Part shown: piece by piece, positions 10,271 through 19,095 of the stretch | How positions within the stretch are numbered: the stretch's first letter is position 1 | Layout of the letters: the number at the start of each line of letters is the position of its first letter | Origin: Acinetobacter brisouioides | Lineage (GTDB): Bacteria; Pseudomonadota; Gammaproteobacteria; Pseudomonadales; Moraxellaceae | Direction of reading: 5' to 3' | DNA: 64,000 bases | NCBI RefSeq assembly: GCF_004331075.1 | Contig: NZ_SJNX01000001.1 | Coordinates: 372,001 to 436,000 of the forward strand | Position numbers and translations under genes: made by a program | The notes under the pieces: model-generated | What the model was told of the DNA's origin: nothing | Database searches by the model: none | Seen by the model: the letters and a program-made list of their open reading frames with translations, nothing else

Positions 10271-11305
10271 TTGAAAACGATAACCCTTGTCCAGCCAGAC
10301 GATTGGCATGCCCATCTGCGTGATGGCTTAGCTCTAAAACGCACAGTTCCAGATTTAGCCAAGCAATTTGCACGCGCAATTTGTATGCCGAATCTTGTCC
10401 CCCCTGTAAAAACAGTGGAAGAAGCTGAAGCCTACCGCGAACGTATTTTACAACATGTGCCAGAAGGCGTTCACTTCGACCCACGTATGGTATTGTATTT
10501 TACGGATCATACCCCACCAGGTGAAGTGCTTAAGATTAAACAATCTGCACACGTCAATGCCATCAAGCTGTATCCTGCTGGTGCAACCACCAACTCTGAC
10601 AATGGCGTGAGCGACATCCGTAAGGTTTATGCTGTACTTGAGCAACTTGAAAAGCATCAGGTTCCGCTACTACTGCATGGTGAAGTGACCCAGTCTCATG
10701 TCGATATTTTTGATCGTGAAAAACGCTTTTTAGATGAAGTTCTTTCTCCGATCTTAAAGCAATTTCCTGAGCTTAAAGTCGTACTTGAACATATTACCAC
10801 CAGTGATGCTGCTCAGTTTGTACTTGAACAAGACCGCAATATTGCAGCAACGATTACGCCACAGCATTTATTGTTTAACCGTAATGACATGCTCGTCGGT
10901 GGTATCAAGCCACATTTCTATTGTTTGCCAATTTTAAAACGTCAAAGCCACCAAAAAACTTTGCTTGAAGTCGCAACCAGCGGCAACCCAAAATTCTTCC
11001 TAGGTACTGACAGTGCACCACATGCCCAAAATGCCAAAGAAAATGCGTGTGGCTGTGCAGGTTGCTATAGTGCTCCAACCGCAATCGAACTCTATGCTCA
11101 AGCTTTTGACCAAGTTGGAAAAATTGAGCGTCTAGAAGGCTTTGCCAGCTTCTTTGGTGCAGATTTTTATGGGTTGCCACGTAACACCAGTACCATTACT
11201 CTAATAAAAGAAGACCAAGTGATACCTGAAAGCTTCGACTATCTAGAGAATCAAAAAATTATCCCGCTTCACGCTGGAAAAACCATTCATTGGAGAAAAG
11301 TGTGA
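10271..11305 (+). CDS. pyrC: dihydroorotase PyrC
   Basis: Zinc amidohydrolase that cyclises N-carbamoyl-aspartate to dihydroorotate in pyrimidine synthesis. It begins with TTG at 10271; the start is fixed by the conserved N-terminus ([18 protein letters not shown]) and by a lack of in-frame ATG nearby. Metal ligands His13-x-His15, carboxylated Lys99 ([14 protein letters not shown]), LLHGE and LEHITT, and the catalytic Asp in LGTDSAPH are all present. The 344-aa length is standard for the type II short dihydroorotase. Its stop overlaps the GTG start proposed for rnt, so the two are coupled, an arrangement seen in related genera. Confidence 0.95.
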   Translation: MKTITLVQPDDWHAHLRDGLALKRTVPDLAKQFARAICMPNLVPPVKTVEEAEAYRERILQHVPEGVHFDPRMVLYFTDHTPPGEVLKIKQSAHVNAIKLYPAGATTNSDNGVSDIRKVYAVLEQLEKHQVPLLLHGEVTQSHVDIFDREKRFLDEVLSPILKQFPELKVVLEHITTSDAAQFVLEQDRNIAATITPQHLLFNRNDMLVGGIKPHFYCLPILKRQSHQKTLLEVATSGNPKFFLGTDSAPHAQNAKENACGCAGCYSAPTAIELYAQAFDQVGKIERLEGFASFFGADFYGLPRNTSTITLIKEDQVIPESFDYLENQKIIPLHAGKTIHWRKV

Positions 11306-11949
11306 CCGACTCTACTGCACCCTTAATGGGTCAGCGCTTTCGTGGTTTTTTACCTGTAGTTGTTGATGTTGAAACTGCAGGCTTTAATGCCAAAACTGAT
11401 GCTTTGCTCGAAATTGCCTGTATTCCGATTGTTTACAATGAACAAGGTGAGTTTGTACCAGGTAAAGCATTGCACGCACATATTAATCCGTTTGAAGGTG
11501 CGCATCTGGATCGTCGCTCGCTGGACTTTATTGGGATTGATCCATTTAGCCCACTTCGTGTGGCAATGGCAGAAGATGAAAAATCAGCGCTCAAGCGAAT
11601 TTTCAAAGCATTAACCGAAGTACGTCGTGCTCAGCAATGCACGCATGCTGTACTCGTCGGTCACAATGCACATTTTGACTTGGGCTTTTTACAAGCAGCA
11701 GTTGCCCGTACAGGAACTAAAAACCAAAATCCGTTCCACAGTTTTTCCGTGTTCGATACCGTGACACTGAGTGCTGTGATGTTCGGGCAAACGGTATTGG
11801 CAAAGTCGTGTATTCAGGCAGGCATTGAATTCGATGGTAAAGAAGCTCACTCTGCTTTATACGATACACAGAAAACTGCTGAACTGTTTTGCTATATTTT
11901 AAACAAACTGTCACCGCACCTGCTTGACAGTTTTCTGGCGGATCAATAA
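11302..11949 (+). CDS. rnt: ribonuclease T
   Basis: DEDDh 3'-5' exoribonuclease that trims the CCA end of tRNA and matures the 3' ends of small stable RNAs and 23S rRNA. Exo I is [10 protein letters not shown], Exo II is [10 protein letters not shown], and Exo III is [13 protein letters not shown] with the catalytic His and Asp. I chose GTG at 11302: GGAG lies 6 bases upstream, it overlaps the pyrC stop (GTGTGA), and it gives 215 aa, the E. coli length. A TTG at 11290 would add four residues. It ends just 18 bases before a tRNA-Glu gene, whose promoter probably lies inside its last codons. Confidence 0.94.
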   Translation: MTDSTAPLMGQRFRGFLPVVVDVETAGFNAKTDALLEIACIPIVYNEQGEFVPGKALHAHINPFEGAHLDRRSLDFIGIDPFSPLRVAMAEDEKSALKRIFKALTEVRRAQQCTHAVLVGHNAHFDLGFLQAAVARTGTKNQNPFHSFSVFDTVTLSAVMFGQTVLAKSCIQAGIEFDGKEAHSALYDTQKTAELFCYILNKLSPHLLDSFLADQ

Positions 11950-11952
11950 GAT
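11924..11952 (+). promoter_or_regulatory. probable promoter of the first tRNA-Glu
   Basis: TTGACA (11924-11929) and TAAGAT (11947-11952) with a 17-base spacer, inside the 3' end of rnt and 15 bases before the tRNA. Confidence 0.5.
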
Positions 11953-11967
11953 ACCGCCATCCTCAAC

Positions 11968-12043
11968 GTCCCTATCGTCTAGAGGCCTAGGACATCGCCC
12001 TTTCACGGCGGTAACCGGGGTTCGAATCCCCGTAGGGACGCCA
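11968..12043 (+). tRNA. tRNA-Glu(TTC), copy 1
   Basis: 76 nt with encoded CCA. Acceptor GTCCCTA pairs with TAGGGAC, anticodon loop CTTTCAC gives TTC, T-loop GTTCGAATC. Identical base for base to the copies at 15607 and 15706. No hairpin terminator follows it. Confidence 0.96.
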
Positions 12044-13001
12044 TCTATTTAATGATTCAATCATTACAAAGACGCAAATAGTACCATCAAAAACGGTGTC
12101 ATCAGCGTTAAGATAAATCTATTAAAAATTGCCAACTGCATATCACTGCTTTGACAGTTCTGCTTAATAAATGGCAAGGTTAAATCTATCGCTGTTGCGC
12201 ACCACCTACCCTATTAGAGCTCTTGGTAAACTGCGCCAGCGTAAAAACTCCGATAGATCAAATACTAGTGTAAGTAAAGATTTCTCATCGTACTTTCTAG
12301 CCAACATTGAATTAAAACAACACCTCAGTAAATTGATAACCAATCAGCATCAATCATTATTAAACCCAATAGCCAATACGATGAAACTGCCAGTATTTTT
12401 GGATCAGTCAATACTTTTCAGTCAGCCTGCCAAAGATGAATGCCATCCAGATTGGGAAAACAGAACTCATCAAATGGTGAGAATCTAAAATTTCCCAAGA
12501 GCAATGTATAATCTTAAATTATTTTTATCTTTAAAAATTAATACTACTAAAAACCCAATTTGGTGAAAGCTTTTACTCAACATATTGAAAATAAATGAAT
12601 CATGGTGACGAAGCCTTGCAGTTTTGACCCATATGTCAGGATTAACCTTCAGTTCAATCTGAGAAGTACTGTTTCGCAAGGCTTTCGGGATGAGTGGATC
12701 AGCACGTAAGGCCAACCATCTGGCGCACTCAAAATGTATTTTGAGGATGCTTATTGCAAACTCAGCTAGATATCATCATCTTTAATGTATTGAAAATACA
12801 ATATCTTAAAAATGTAGTTCTGACCTTAAACATGCAGCTAACGTTTCGGTCTATCCTCTTCTTTCTACACATTTTATATCGGACTCGGGTTACTGTAATT
12901 CTTCGCTAATGACTCAGATTTAACAAAAACTGGGGGACTATTGCACATTTAACGGTTTTCTCTACAATAACTCGCTTCATTTTTTGTATTTCTCATTTCC
13001 C
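12044..13001. other. 960-base region without a convincing gene; decayed sequence
   Basis: No recognisable gene. A plus-strand frame at 12171-12488 (105 codons) has no family features and an odd composition. On the minus strand about 12485-12770 is open and has a coding-like look (for example ECARWLALRADPLIPKALRN), and another minus frame near 12070-12180 reads a hydrophobic tail (IFNRFILTLMTPFLMVLF) ending at a stop. These look like fragments of dead genes but I cannot assign them. The last 100 bases must contain the promoter of the permease downstream. Confidence 0.45.
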
Positions 13002-14420
13002 ATGCAGTCATCTCACTCTCCGAATGATGCGTCGCATCAGGGCAATTCTGCGCCACTTAAACGCGCTATGAGTACTCGACACCTTGTTATGTTGTCATTA
13101 GGCGGTGCTATCGGCACAGGTCTATTTTTAGGGTCGGGTGAAGTCATTGCACAAACGGGGCCTGTAGGTGCCATTATTTCTTATTTCCTTGGCGGCATAA
13201 TCGCGTATATGGTCATGCTGTGCCTAGGTGAACTGGCTGTACATATGCCTGTCTCAGGTTCTTTTGGCGAATATGCCAACAAATATATTGGGCCTGCCAC
13301 AGGTTATATGATTACGTGGCTGTATTGGCTCACCTGGACTGCCACACTTGGTACAGAATTTACCGCCGCAGCACTGTTAATGCAGGAATGGTTTCCGCAT
13401 GTTTCCATGTGGATTTGGACGGCAATTTTCGCTGCACTCATCTTTATTTTAAATATTAGCTCCACTCGAATGTTTGCCGAATCTGAATTTTGGCTGGCTT
13501 TGGTGAAAGTCGTAACGGTAGTAAGCTTTATTTTACTGGGTTTATTGGCAATTTTCGGGGTCGTTTCCTATCATGGTGAAACGCAAGCACCGTTGTTTAG
13601 TAATTTGCTGGCACAAGGCTGGTTTCCAAAAGGTTTAATGCCAATTTTTGCCACGATGCTGATTGTCAACTTTGCCTTCTCAGGAACAGAACTCATCGGG
13701 GTTGCAGCAGGTGAAACGGCTGATCCTGCACATAATGTTCCAAAAGCGATTAATGCTGCAATCTGGCGTTTGCTCATTTTCTTTGTGGGTACAATTGTGG
13801 TGATCTGTGCATTACTTCCGTACCAGCAGGCAGGGTTAAATGCAGCTCATGTAAGTAACAGCCCGTTCGTCACAGTCTTTAGCTACATGGGCATTCCATA
13901 CGCTGAAGATATTATTCGCTTTGTGATTATTACCGCATTGTTATCTGCTGCAAACTCAGGCTTATACGCCGCATCACGCATGATGTGGGCATTATCGATC
14001 AAACGCCAACTCCCTGCCATATTTTCCAAACTGACCAAGCACGGCACGCCAATCGTTGCCATTATTGTCACCATGTTTGGAGCAATTCCAGGGTTATTAT
14101 CGGAACAGTTCGCACCCGAAACCATTTTCAAAAATCTGCTGGGTGTTGCTGCATTTACCATGGTCATTGTTTGGACAGCCATCTGTGTCTGCCAGTTCAA
14201 TTTTCGTCGCCAATGGTATAAAACTGGGCACACTATTGCCGATTTGCGCTTTGCTGCACCGTGGTTTCCACTCACGCCTATTTTAGGTTTTGTATTTTGC
14301 GTGATTACCTGCATCAGTATGACGCAAGACAGTTCCATGCTACCTGGTTTCTATAGTTGCCTGATTTTTATTACTTTGTGTTATGTAAGTCACTACTTCT
14401 TGTACCGAGACAAAGACTAA
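13002..14420 (+). CDS. amino acid permease, AAT family, MmuP-like
   Basis: Inner-membrane proton symporter of the APC superfamily with about 12 helices. The first helix is the classic GGAIGTGLFLGSG. The protein resembles E. coli S-methylmethionine permease MmuP throughout: GPATGYMITWLYWLTWTATLG, STRMFAESEFWLALVKVVT, and FSGTELIGVAAGETADP. The substrate could be S-methylmethionine or another amino acid; no mmuM-like methyltransferase gene is adjacent to support the first. ATG 13002 (MQSSHSPND) is preferred over TTG 12984 and gives 472 aa; neither has a good ribosome site. A strong hairpin terminator follows. It lies between separated tRNA-Glu copies, so it may be an insertion relative to relatives. 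Confidence 0.82.
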   Translation: MQSSHSPNDASHQGNSAPLKRAMSTRHLVMLSLGGAIGTGLFLGSGEVIAQTGPVGAIISYFLGGIIAYMVMLCLGELAVHMPVSGSFGEYANKYIGPATGYMITWLYWLTWTATLGTEFTAAALLMQEWFPHVSMWIWTAIFAALIFILNISSTRMFAESEFWLALVKVVTVVSFILLGLLAIFGVVSYHGETQAPLFSNLLAQGWFPKGLMPIFATMLIVNFAFSGTELIGVAAGETADPAHNVPKAINAAIWRLLIFFVGTIVVICALLPYQQAGLNAAHVSNSPFVTVFSYMGIPYAEDIIRFVIITALLSAANSGLYAASRMMWALSIKRQLPAIFSKLTKHGTPIVAIIVTMFGAIPGLLSEQFAPETIFKNLLGVAAFTMVIVWTAICVCQFNFRRQWYKTGHTIADLRFAAPWFPLTPILGFVFCVITCISMTQDSSMLPGFYSCLIFITLCYVSHYFLYRDKD

Positions 14421-14445
14421 TTAACGGACAACTGTGTTTTATTGT

Positions 14446-14473
14446 AAAAGTGTAGCTCTGCTACACTTTTTTT
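14446..14473 (+). terminator. terminator of the MmuP-like permease gene
   Basis: A 10-bp perfect stem AAAAGTGTAG / CTACACTTTT with a CTCTG loop, followed by TTT; the stem is 26 bases after the stop. Confidence 0.8.
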
Positions 14474-14527
14474 ATATTGTTTTTATAATCAAATACAACG
14501 ATTTATTAAAAAAATAAGCTGAATTCA

Positions 14528-15442
14528 ATGAAAATAATTTTTATTCATGGCATTAAACAGCAAAATTTTGATGCACGCTCATTTCAAGAGTACTGGCTCA
14601 ACGTGTTCAATACAGGCATGAATAAAATTGAGCCTGAGGTTAATGTCGATCAGCTTGATCTCGCCTTCCCATTTTATGGCGATATTTTAGATGTTTTTAA
14701 CCATCGCAAAGCCATTAATCTGGAAACTCTACGCCCGAACTGGTCTTTTTTTGCCAGACTGCCTCGTATTCGCCAACAACGGAGCGATGCACTTAAACAG
14801 ATATTCGAAGATATTCCTCTTTTGCCACATTATGATGCCCCCTACTCACTCAAAAATCGTTTTTTTGTGCTGTCACAACTTGCCAAAGACCGCATGCTCA
14901 AAGAAATGGTGATGTTACTCAATCATTTTCCAGATCTGCATGAATCATTAATTCAGCGTTTTTTGTGTGAGGTCTATTTATATTGGTATAACCCCGAATT
15001 CAAACAACAAGTACATGAACGCATTTTGTCCTGTTTTGAAGCCAACCAACGGCATATTGTGATTGCCCATTCGCTCGGGACAGTGATCGCTTACAATTTA
15101 TTGCATGAACTGTCTGCTCACTATGAAATCAAGCGTTTTATTACGTTGGCATCACCTTTACCATTTAATGTTATTCAGAAGCATTTAACTCATCCTGTGC
15201 ATCGACCAAAGGCACTCAGTGGTGACTGGCACAATTTTTATTCTCAAGATGACTACCTGACCACGTTTCCCATGCTCCCACCAATGTTTGATCTTCACCC
15301 ACAAATCGACAATAAGCTAATTACAACATGTGTCGATAAACCTCATGAAATTACGGGTTATTTGCAGCACCCTCTGGTGATTCGGCGTATTTTAGAATTG
15401 CTGTATGACATGCCACAATTTCAGGCGCATGCCGCACCTTGA
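14528..15442 (+). CDS. alpha/beta-hydrolase-like protein of unknown function
   Basis: 304 aa, no signal peptide, so cytoplasmic. It begins directly with a beta strand and an oxyanion-type loop (MKIIFIHGIKQQNFD), and has a nucleophile elbow AHSLGTVIAYNLL near residue 181 (Ser in A-H-S-L-G). A histidine candidate lies in the C-terminal third (DKPHEITGYLQHP). These show a serine hydrolase fold of the lipase/esterase kind; the substrate is unknown. The middle (residues 60-140) is rich in basic and aromatic residues and matches nothing I recognise. It stands alone between the permease terminator and the tRNA-Glu pair. Confidence 0.65.
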   Translation: MKIIFIHGIKQQNFDARSFQEYWLNVFNTGMNKIEPEVNVDQLDLAFPFYGDILDVFNHRKAINLETLRPNWSFFARLPRIRQQRSDALKQIFEDIPLLPHYDAPYSLKNRFFVLSQLAKDRMLKEMVMLLNHFPDLHESLIQRFLCEVYLYWYNPEFKQQVHERILSCFEANQRHIVIAHSLGTVIAYNLLHELSAHYEIKRFITLASPLPFNVIQKHLTHPVHRPKALSGDWHNFYSQDDYLTTFPMLPPMFDLHPQIDNKLITTCVDKPHEITGYLQHPLVIRRILELLYDMPQFQAHAAP

Positions 15443-15559
15443 CATGCTGCCATTTTTTCATTTTTAGGCCAAAAAATGCTCTAAAATCATAAAAATAGCA
15501 TTTATAGATGATTTGTTATTCATTCATAACTATTTTTCATATTTTTTCAGAAAAAAGGT

Positions 15560-15588
15560 TTGACATACTTTTTAATTCCCCCTATTAT
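15560..15588 (+). promoter_or_regulatory. strong promoter of the tandem tRNA-Glu genes
   Basis: TTGACA (15560-15565), a 17-base spacer, TATTAT (15583-15588), then a GC-rich discriminator (ACGCGCACC) typical of stringently controlled stable-RNA promoters. The tRNA begins 18 bases after the -10 box. Confidence 0.85.
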
Positions 15589-15606
15589 ACGCGCACCTTC
15601 TGATGT

Positions 15607-15682
15607 GTCCCTATCGTCTAGAGGCCTAGGACATCGCCCTTTCACGGCGGTAACCGGGGTTCGAATCCCCGTAGGGACGCCA
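15607..15682 (+). tRNA. tRNA-Glu(TTC), copy 2
   Basis: Identical to copy 1 over all 76 bases, including CCA. First gene of a two-tRNA transcript with a strong promoter. Confidence 0.96.
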
Positions 15683-15705
15683 CTTAATATCAGAAGACTC
15701 TAGAA

Positions 15706-15781
15706 GTCCCTATCGTCTAGAGGCCTAGGACATCGCCCTTTCACGGCGGTAACCGGGGTTCGAATCCCCGTAGGGACGCCA
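15706..15781 (+). tRNA. tRNA-Glu(TTC), copy 3
   Basis: Identical to copies 1 and 2; starts 23 bases after copy 2 and is followed at once by a terminator hairpin. Confidence 0.96.
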
Positions 15782-15787
15782 AATTCG

Positions 15788-15819
15788 AAAAAGCCCAGTA
15801 TTTATTTACTGGGCTTTTT
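15788..15819. terminator. bidirectional terminator after tRNA-Glu
   Basis: A 13-bp perfect stem AAAAAGCCCAGTA / TACTGGGCTTTTT with a 6-base loop. It ends the tRNA transcript on plus and can also end the DUF2726 transcript on minus, whose stop is at 15866. Confidence 0.88.
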
Positions 15820-15865
15820 CTTTTATACGACATATCTATTTCCTATATAGGAAATTCTGTATAAA

Positions 15866-16318
15866 TTATTGATTTGCAAGCCTTGAGAAGTCTGCTTTGA
15901 TCTGTTGAATATCAGGCGTACGCTTATATCGAATGACTTCATAGCCTGCTTCTGCAATGAGTGCATCTCGATTTTCATCTTTGGCTTCATTGCCTTGATG
16001 ACTAGAATCATCCAATTCAACGACCGCAACAATGTTAAAATGTTGATCTAAAACTACAAAATCAGCAATTTTTCGATTAAACAAGTTGCGCGTTGCATAT
16101 CCTTTTGCAGTCATGAATGCACTGAATGCGACTTGTGCCAAAACAATGTTTTCAGGCAATGCTTCTTTTAATCTTAAAAATGTAGGCTGCTCGTTCATCG
16201 TTAAAATGCGTTTGCCTTTAATCGGATTGCGTTCTCGTTGATTATTTTGCTTTTTTAATGAACCTAAAACCAACCAAAGCAAAGCCATTACAATAATTAT
16301 TCCAAAAAACATCATCAT
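15866..16318 (-). CDS. membrane-anchored DUF2726 protein (nuclease-like fold)
   Basis: 150 aa. An N-terminal hydrophobic helix (residues 3-22, FFGIIIVMALLWLVLGSL) is followed by a basic stretch, then a DUF2726 domain (about 45-148). The domain keeps the pattern seen in restriction-endonuclease-like folds: KIADFVVLDQHFNIVAVVELDD with Asp and a Glu-x-Asp pair, then SSH and a late IRYK. Its role is unknown; binding or cutting nucleic acid is an inference from the fold. Single gene between the tRNA terminator and the yej operon. The start ATG 18-20 bases from AAGG-like sequence is reasonable. Confidence 0.7.
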   Translation of the reverse strand: MMMFFGIIIVMALLWLVLGSLKKQNNQRERNPIKGKRILTMNEQPTFLRLKEALPENIVLAQVAFSAFMTAKGYATRNLFNRKIADFVVLDQHFNIVAVVELDDSSHQGNEAKDENRDALIAEAGYEVIRYKRTPDIQQIKADFSRLANQ

Positions 16319-16518
16319 CTTGTTTTTCCTTTATTTTTACGCGATTTTAAATTAAGTGTAAAACTTGGTCTAATCCAACCAAGTTAAAATTTATCTGTAT
16401 CTGGCATCAAGCTAAAATGATTATACGATGTTAAAAACAGCATTGAATCTCTCAAACCAACACTTGTCCTATATCAAATATTCAAAGCCTTTACTCAACC
16501 TACATCTGTAGAGTATTT

Positions 16519-18105
16519 TCAATACTGACTGGCTGCAATTAACTGGCGTGTATATTCAGTCTGTGGTTGTAAAAATAATTGTTCCGTTGCCTGTCGCTCC
16601 ACCACTTTAGCATGATGCAATACCATGACTTGCTGACATAGTGCCCGAACAATTTGTAAATCATGACTAATAAACAAGTAACTTAATTCAAGCTGTTGCT
16701 GTAATTGACGTAACAAATGCACAATGGCTTTTTGCGTGGTTCGATCCAGTGCTGAAGTTGGTTCATCCAAAATAATCAGTTTTGGCCGTAAAATAAGTGC
16801 GCGGGCCAGTGCCACGCGCTGACGCTGCCCACCAGATAACTGATGTGGGTAACGCGACTTGAACGCTATTGGCAATTCAACCTGTTCCAACGCCTGCTCT
16901 ATACGCTGCTGCATTTCAGTTTGAGATAAGCTCAGCAAGCTCACACCTTCTGCAATGAGTTGTTCGACTGTCATACGCGGGTTCAAACTGCTGTATGGGT
17001 CTTGAAACACCATTTGAAAATTGCGACGCAAAGGGCGTAACTGCTTTTCATTACAATGATTCAGGTCTTGACCCAACAGAACGATTTGCCCATCGCTATC
17101 AACCAAACGTGCAATTGCAAGTGCCAATGAGGTTTTACCTGAACCACTTTCTCCCACAATGCCAATAGATTCACCTTCAGCCAAACATAAATCCAGGGGT
17201 TCAACTGCGACGACATAATCTTTCACCCGATTCAAGAAACCTTGTTTTATTGGAAAACGGACACCAAGCTGTTTTAACTCCAATAGTGTCTGATTCGATT
17301 GCACCGCTAAAGCATGACCAAAATCATGGTCGAGTAACTGTTGGGTATAAGCTGTTTTAGGCGATTCAAAAATTTGCTGAACTGAACCTGTTTCTTCAAT
17401 TTTGCCACGATTTAGCACCACAATATCGTCAGCATAACGGCGCACCAAAGCCAGATCGTGACTAATCAGAATCATGGCCATATTGCGCTGTTGCTGGAGC
17501 TGTTTCAGCAATTGCAATACCTGTGCCTGCAACATCACATCCAGTGCTGTTGTCGGTTCATCAGCAATCAAAATTTCAGGTTCTAATGCCAGTGCCATCG
17601 CAATCATGACCCGTTGCCGTTGCCCACCAGAGAGTTCATGCGGATAGCGTTTGAGCTTTTGTTCTGGTTCGGGCATGCCCACATCTTCAAGCAACTGAAT
17701 CACGCGCTGCTGGACTTGTTTCTTACTCAAACCTTGTAACAACAAACTTTCCCCAATCAGTTTTTCAACTCGATGTAGCGGATTGAGTGCAGTCATTGGC
17801 TCTTGAAAAATGATGGCGACCTTATGCCCACGCATGGCTTGCAACTGGGCTTGGGACATACTGAGCACTTCATGTCCATGCAACTGAATCGACCCCGTAA
17901 CCTGCAAATGATGCGGCAACAGACCTAAGATTGCCAAGCTACTGATCGACTTGCCTGAGCCACTTTCCCCCACCAATGCCACCGTTTGCCCAGCATGCAA
18001 ACTTAAATGAAAATCTTGTAATAATGGCTGCTCGGCATTGCCAATAGATAAATGCTCAATGGTCAGAATCGGAGATTTAGTTGCGTCTTGGGTCAAATGC
18101 ATCAC
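16519..18105 (-). CDS. yejF: peptide ABC transporter ATPase YejF (two nucleotide-binding domains)
   Basis: Energises the YejABEF importer of oligopeptides (the route for microcin C-like peptides in enterics). 528 aa with two ABC domains in tandem: Walker A GESGSGKS near residues 50 and 315, ABC signature LSGGQRQRV twice, Walker B ILIADEP and LIILDEP, and H-loop ISHD in each. The fused double ATPase is diagnostic of YejF compared with the separate OppD/OppF pair. Its start (MMHL; the second Met is equally possible) lies 29 bases inside yejE, so it is the last gene of the operon. No terminator hairpin is clear downstream. Confidence 0.93.
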   Translation of the reverse strand: MMHLTQDATKSPILTIEHLSIGNAEQPLLQDFHLSLHAGQTVALVGESGSGKSISSLAILGLLPHHLQVTGSIQLHGHEVLSMSQAQLQAMRGHKVAIIFQEPMTALNPLHRVEKLIGESLLLQGLSKKQVQQRVIQLLEDVGMPEPEQKLKRYPHELSGGQRQRVMIAMALALEPEILIADEPTTALDVMLQAQVLQLLKQLQQQRNMAMILISHDLALVRRYADDIVVLNRGKIEETGSVQQIFESPKTAYTQQLLDHDFGHALAVQSNQTLLELKQLGVRFPIKQGFLNRVKDYVVAVEPLDLCLAEGESIGIVGESGSGKTSLALAIARLVDSDGQIVLLGQDLNHCNEKQLRPLRRNFQMVFQDPYSSLNPRMTVEQLIAEGVSLLSLSQTEMQQRIEQALEQVELPIAFKSRYPHQLSGGQRQRVALARALILRPKLIILDEPTSALDRTTQKAIVHLLRQLQQQLELSYLFISHDLQIVRALCQQVMVLHHAKVVERQATEQLFLQPQTEYTRQLIAASQY

Positions 18106-19093
18106 GCGCGGCCTCCCCGATATAAATCAATAACGATAAGACCAATGCCAGACTAAAAAAGCCTGACAAAGCCAGCCACGGCGCATTCAGATTATTTTTT
18201 CCTTGCAACAATAACTCTCCAAGAGAGGCTGCATCGGGAGGCAAGCCATAACCCAAAAAGTCCAGTGCTGTCAGTGCTGTAATATTGGCTGTCAGCATAA
18301 ACGGTAACTGCGATAAACTTGAACTGAGAGCATTGGGTAAAATATGCCGCAAAATAATCCGACCATCCCGTACGCCCAGTGACCGCGCTGCCCGCACATA
18401 ATCCAGATGCCGAGCACGTAAAAATTCAGCGCGCACCAAACCCACCAGTGTTGTCCAACCAAAAATCAACATAATTAAAAATAACCAGTACACATTTGGG
18501 GTAAACATACTGACCAGAATCATGACCATAAACAGCATGGGCAAACCACCCCAGACTTCAAGAATACGCTGCCCCAGCAGGTCGACCCAGCCACCATAGT
18601 AGCCCTGAATCGCCCCCACCAAAATACCCAGTATTGCCGAAAACAAGGTCAGGGCAAAACCAAACAGCAAAGACATGCGCAATCCATAGAGCAGTCGGGC
18701 AAATACATCTCGCCCCTGATCATCAGTACCCAGCCAGTTTTCCGAGGTTGGTGGCGAAGGTACAGGGACAGCTAGCTCTAAATTAGGAGTTTGATAGGAA
18801 TAATACACAATTGGCCAGATTTGCCAGCCATGAGTATTGATCATCTGCTGTACTGCTGGATCACGATAATCAGCTTCAGTTTCGAATACACCACCAAAGG
18901 TCGTTTCGGGATAACTTTTCACAACAGGAAAGTAGAAATGCTGCTGATAATGCACCAGTAAAGGTTTGTCATTGGCGATCAGTTCCGCCATGCTCGACAG
19001 CACAAAAACAATTAAAAAAATGATCAGGCAAAAAAAACCAAGCCGATTTTGGCGAAAACGCTGAAGACCTTGCTGCAACAGGGGTGATGACAT
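18077..19093 (-). CDS. yejE: peptide ABC transporter permease YejE
   Basis: Second inner-membrane permease of the Yej importer, 338 aa. An N-terminal helix (about 18-36) is followed by the long periplasmic loop characteristic of YejE (FYFPVVKSYPETTFGG, then NWLGTDDQGRDVFARLLYG) and five further helices. The EAA-type cytoplasmic loop that contacts the ATPase is YVRAARSLGVRDGRIILRHILPNA. It is separated from yejB by 2 bases and overlaps yejF. Confidence 0.92.
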   Translation of the reverse strand: MSSPLLQQGLQRFRQNRLGFFCLIIFLIVFVLSSMAELIANDKPLLVHYQQHFYFPVVKSYPETTFGGVFETEADYRDPAVQQMINTHGWQIWPIVYYSYQTPNLELAVPVPSPPTSENWLGTDDQGRDVFARLLYGLRMSLLFGFALTLFSAILGILVGAIQGYYGGWVDLLGQRILEVWGGLPMLFMVMILVSMFTPNVYWLFLIMLIFGWTTLVGLVRAEFLRARHLDYVRAARSLGVRDGRIILRHILPNALSSSLSQLPFMLTANITALTALDFLGYGLPPDAASLGELLLQGKNNLNAPWLALSGFFSLALVLSLLIYIGEAARDAFDPRRN

Positions 19094-19095
19094 AC

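Noticed and set aside
12171..12488. 105-codon plus-strand frame as a gene
   Set aside because: No domain, poor start context, odd composition, and it sits in a region with fragmentary frames on both strands; described as part of the decayed block instead.
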